Source of the DNA: a virus
Virus record (IMG/VR): IMGVR_UViG_3300043313_002348
Location: 18,915 to 82,914 of that record
Strand: one strand, 5' to 3'
DNA: 64,000 bases
The first letter of the stretch is position 1; each line of letters begins with the position of its first letter. The notes beneath the pieces are model-generated. The model ran no database searches. It saw only the letters and a program-made list of their open reading frames with translations, and had not been told where the DNA came from. Positions 63,718 to 64,000 of this stretch are shown piece by piece. The position numbers and the translations under genes were made by a program.

Positions 63718-64000
63718 TCCTCCCTAAACTTTCGCCCGACCTGAACACGATCACGCAAGCGGTCCGCCATAAGTCGGAGCGCCCGCTGGTTAAGCTCTTC
63801 CTCGGTGACGTCGGGAACCCGGTGCGTCGAGGTGAACCCACTCGAGACGAGTGACTGGATCTTGCCGGACGCGACGTACGCCCGCGCGCGCGGCTGCTGG
63901 AACCCGGACGCGTTCACAGTCAGCAGGCCGACCATGCGCAGTGACCCGCCGATGGAGCGCCAGTCAGGTGACACCTGCCCCGACGCGCGCAGCGCGTGAA
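63714..64000 (-). CDS. Capsid maturation protease, C-terminal end only
   Basis: The frame is open from the right edge. ALRASGQVSPDWRSIGGSLR, then MVGLLTVNASGFQQPRARAY and ASGKIQSLVSSGF match the C-terminal end of actinophage capsid maturation proteases, which contain SGDWR and VNxPGFPxPRA. The catalytic part is outside the window. The tail is basic and charged (ELNQRALRLMADRLRDR). Confidence 0.7.
   Translation of the reverse strand, partial: HALRASGQVSPDWRSIGGSLRMVGLLTVNASGFQQPRARAYVASGKIQSLVSSGFTSTHRVPDVTEEELNQRALRLMADRLRDRVQVGRKFREE

Noticed and set aside
1-64000. Integrase or attachment site suggesting a temperate phage
   Set aside because: No tyrosine or serine recombinase was found. 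The only recombination proteins are replication-associated.

Overview
The window is a stretch of a tailed double-stranded DNA bacteriophage genome. The tape measure protein, the head-tail proteins and the absence of any sheath gene suggest a siphovirus-like, long non-contractile tail. The host is probably a high-GC actinobacterium. Two WhiB-type iron-sulfur regulators (a family found in actinobacteria and their phages), GC-rich codon use, DUF669/Sak4 recombination genes, an FDXHR zinc protein and a phage tRNA reading the rare UUA codon all point that way. A terminase, portal, integrase and lysis cassette are not visible, so the window does not cover the whole genome.

Layout. (1) 1-5365, minus strand: small genes, an AT-rich gene-free kilobase with 8-bp iterons (1255-2255), then a primase-polymerase and an SF3 helicase. 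(2) 5536-20061, plus strand: small regulators, a SLOG protein, a nucleotide cassette (dNMP kinase with a UDG-like tail, a thymidylate-synthase-family enzyme, dCMP deaminase), DNA polymerase I, a RuvC-like nuclease, MazG, SNF2 helicase, PD-(D/E)XK nuclease, Sak4 and DUF669. (3) 20148-25309: two glycosyltransferase-like proteins, a sugar epimerase, a dUTPase-like protein and a C5-cytosine methyltransferase. (4) 25351-41597: an accessory region of more than 30 small genes (zinc ribbons, WhiB, HNH, Nudix, secreted proteins, one tRNA) cut into short units by a family of near-identical promoters, many fused to terminator hairpins. (5) 41686-46392: an IS110-like helix-hairpin-helix protein, a 1.4-kb strand-polar array of degenerate repeats, and a membrane FtsK/HerA translocase fused to a GIY-YIG nuclease. 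(6) 47625-64000, minus strand: glycosyltransferases and a methyltransferase, then minor tail proteins, tape measure, frameshifted tail chaperones, head-tail and tail proteins, major capsid, and the end of the capsid protease.

How it fits together. The thymidylate-synthase-family enzyme carries Asp where dUMP-specific enzymes carry Asn, as in T4 dCMP hydroxymethylase. With the dNMP kinase, dCMP deaminase, two all-alpha NTP pyrophosphatases and a nearby sugar/glycosyltransferase operon, it suggests that the phage makes 5-hydroxymethylcytosine DNA and may glycosylate it. Replication would use the primase-polymerase, SF3 helicase and a family A polymerase lacking a 5' nuclease domain, with Sak4/DUF669 and RuvC-like proteins handling recombination.

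The most unusual region is 41.6-46.4 kb, where a purine-rich, one-strand repeat array of about 37-bp period lies between an IS110-like DNA- or RNA-binding protein and a DNA translocase. It may be a translocase loading site, a replication or partition site, or a repetitive noncoding RNA. The sequence alone does not decide between these.
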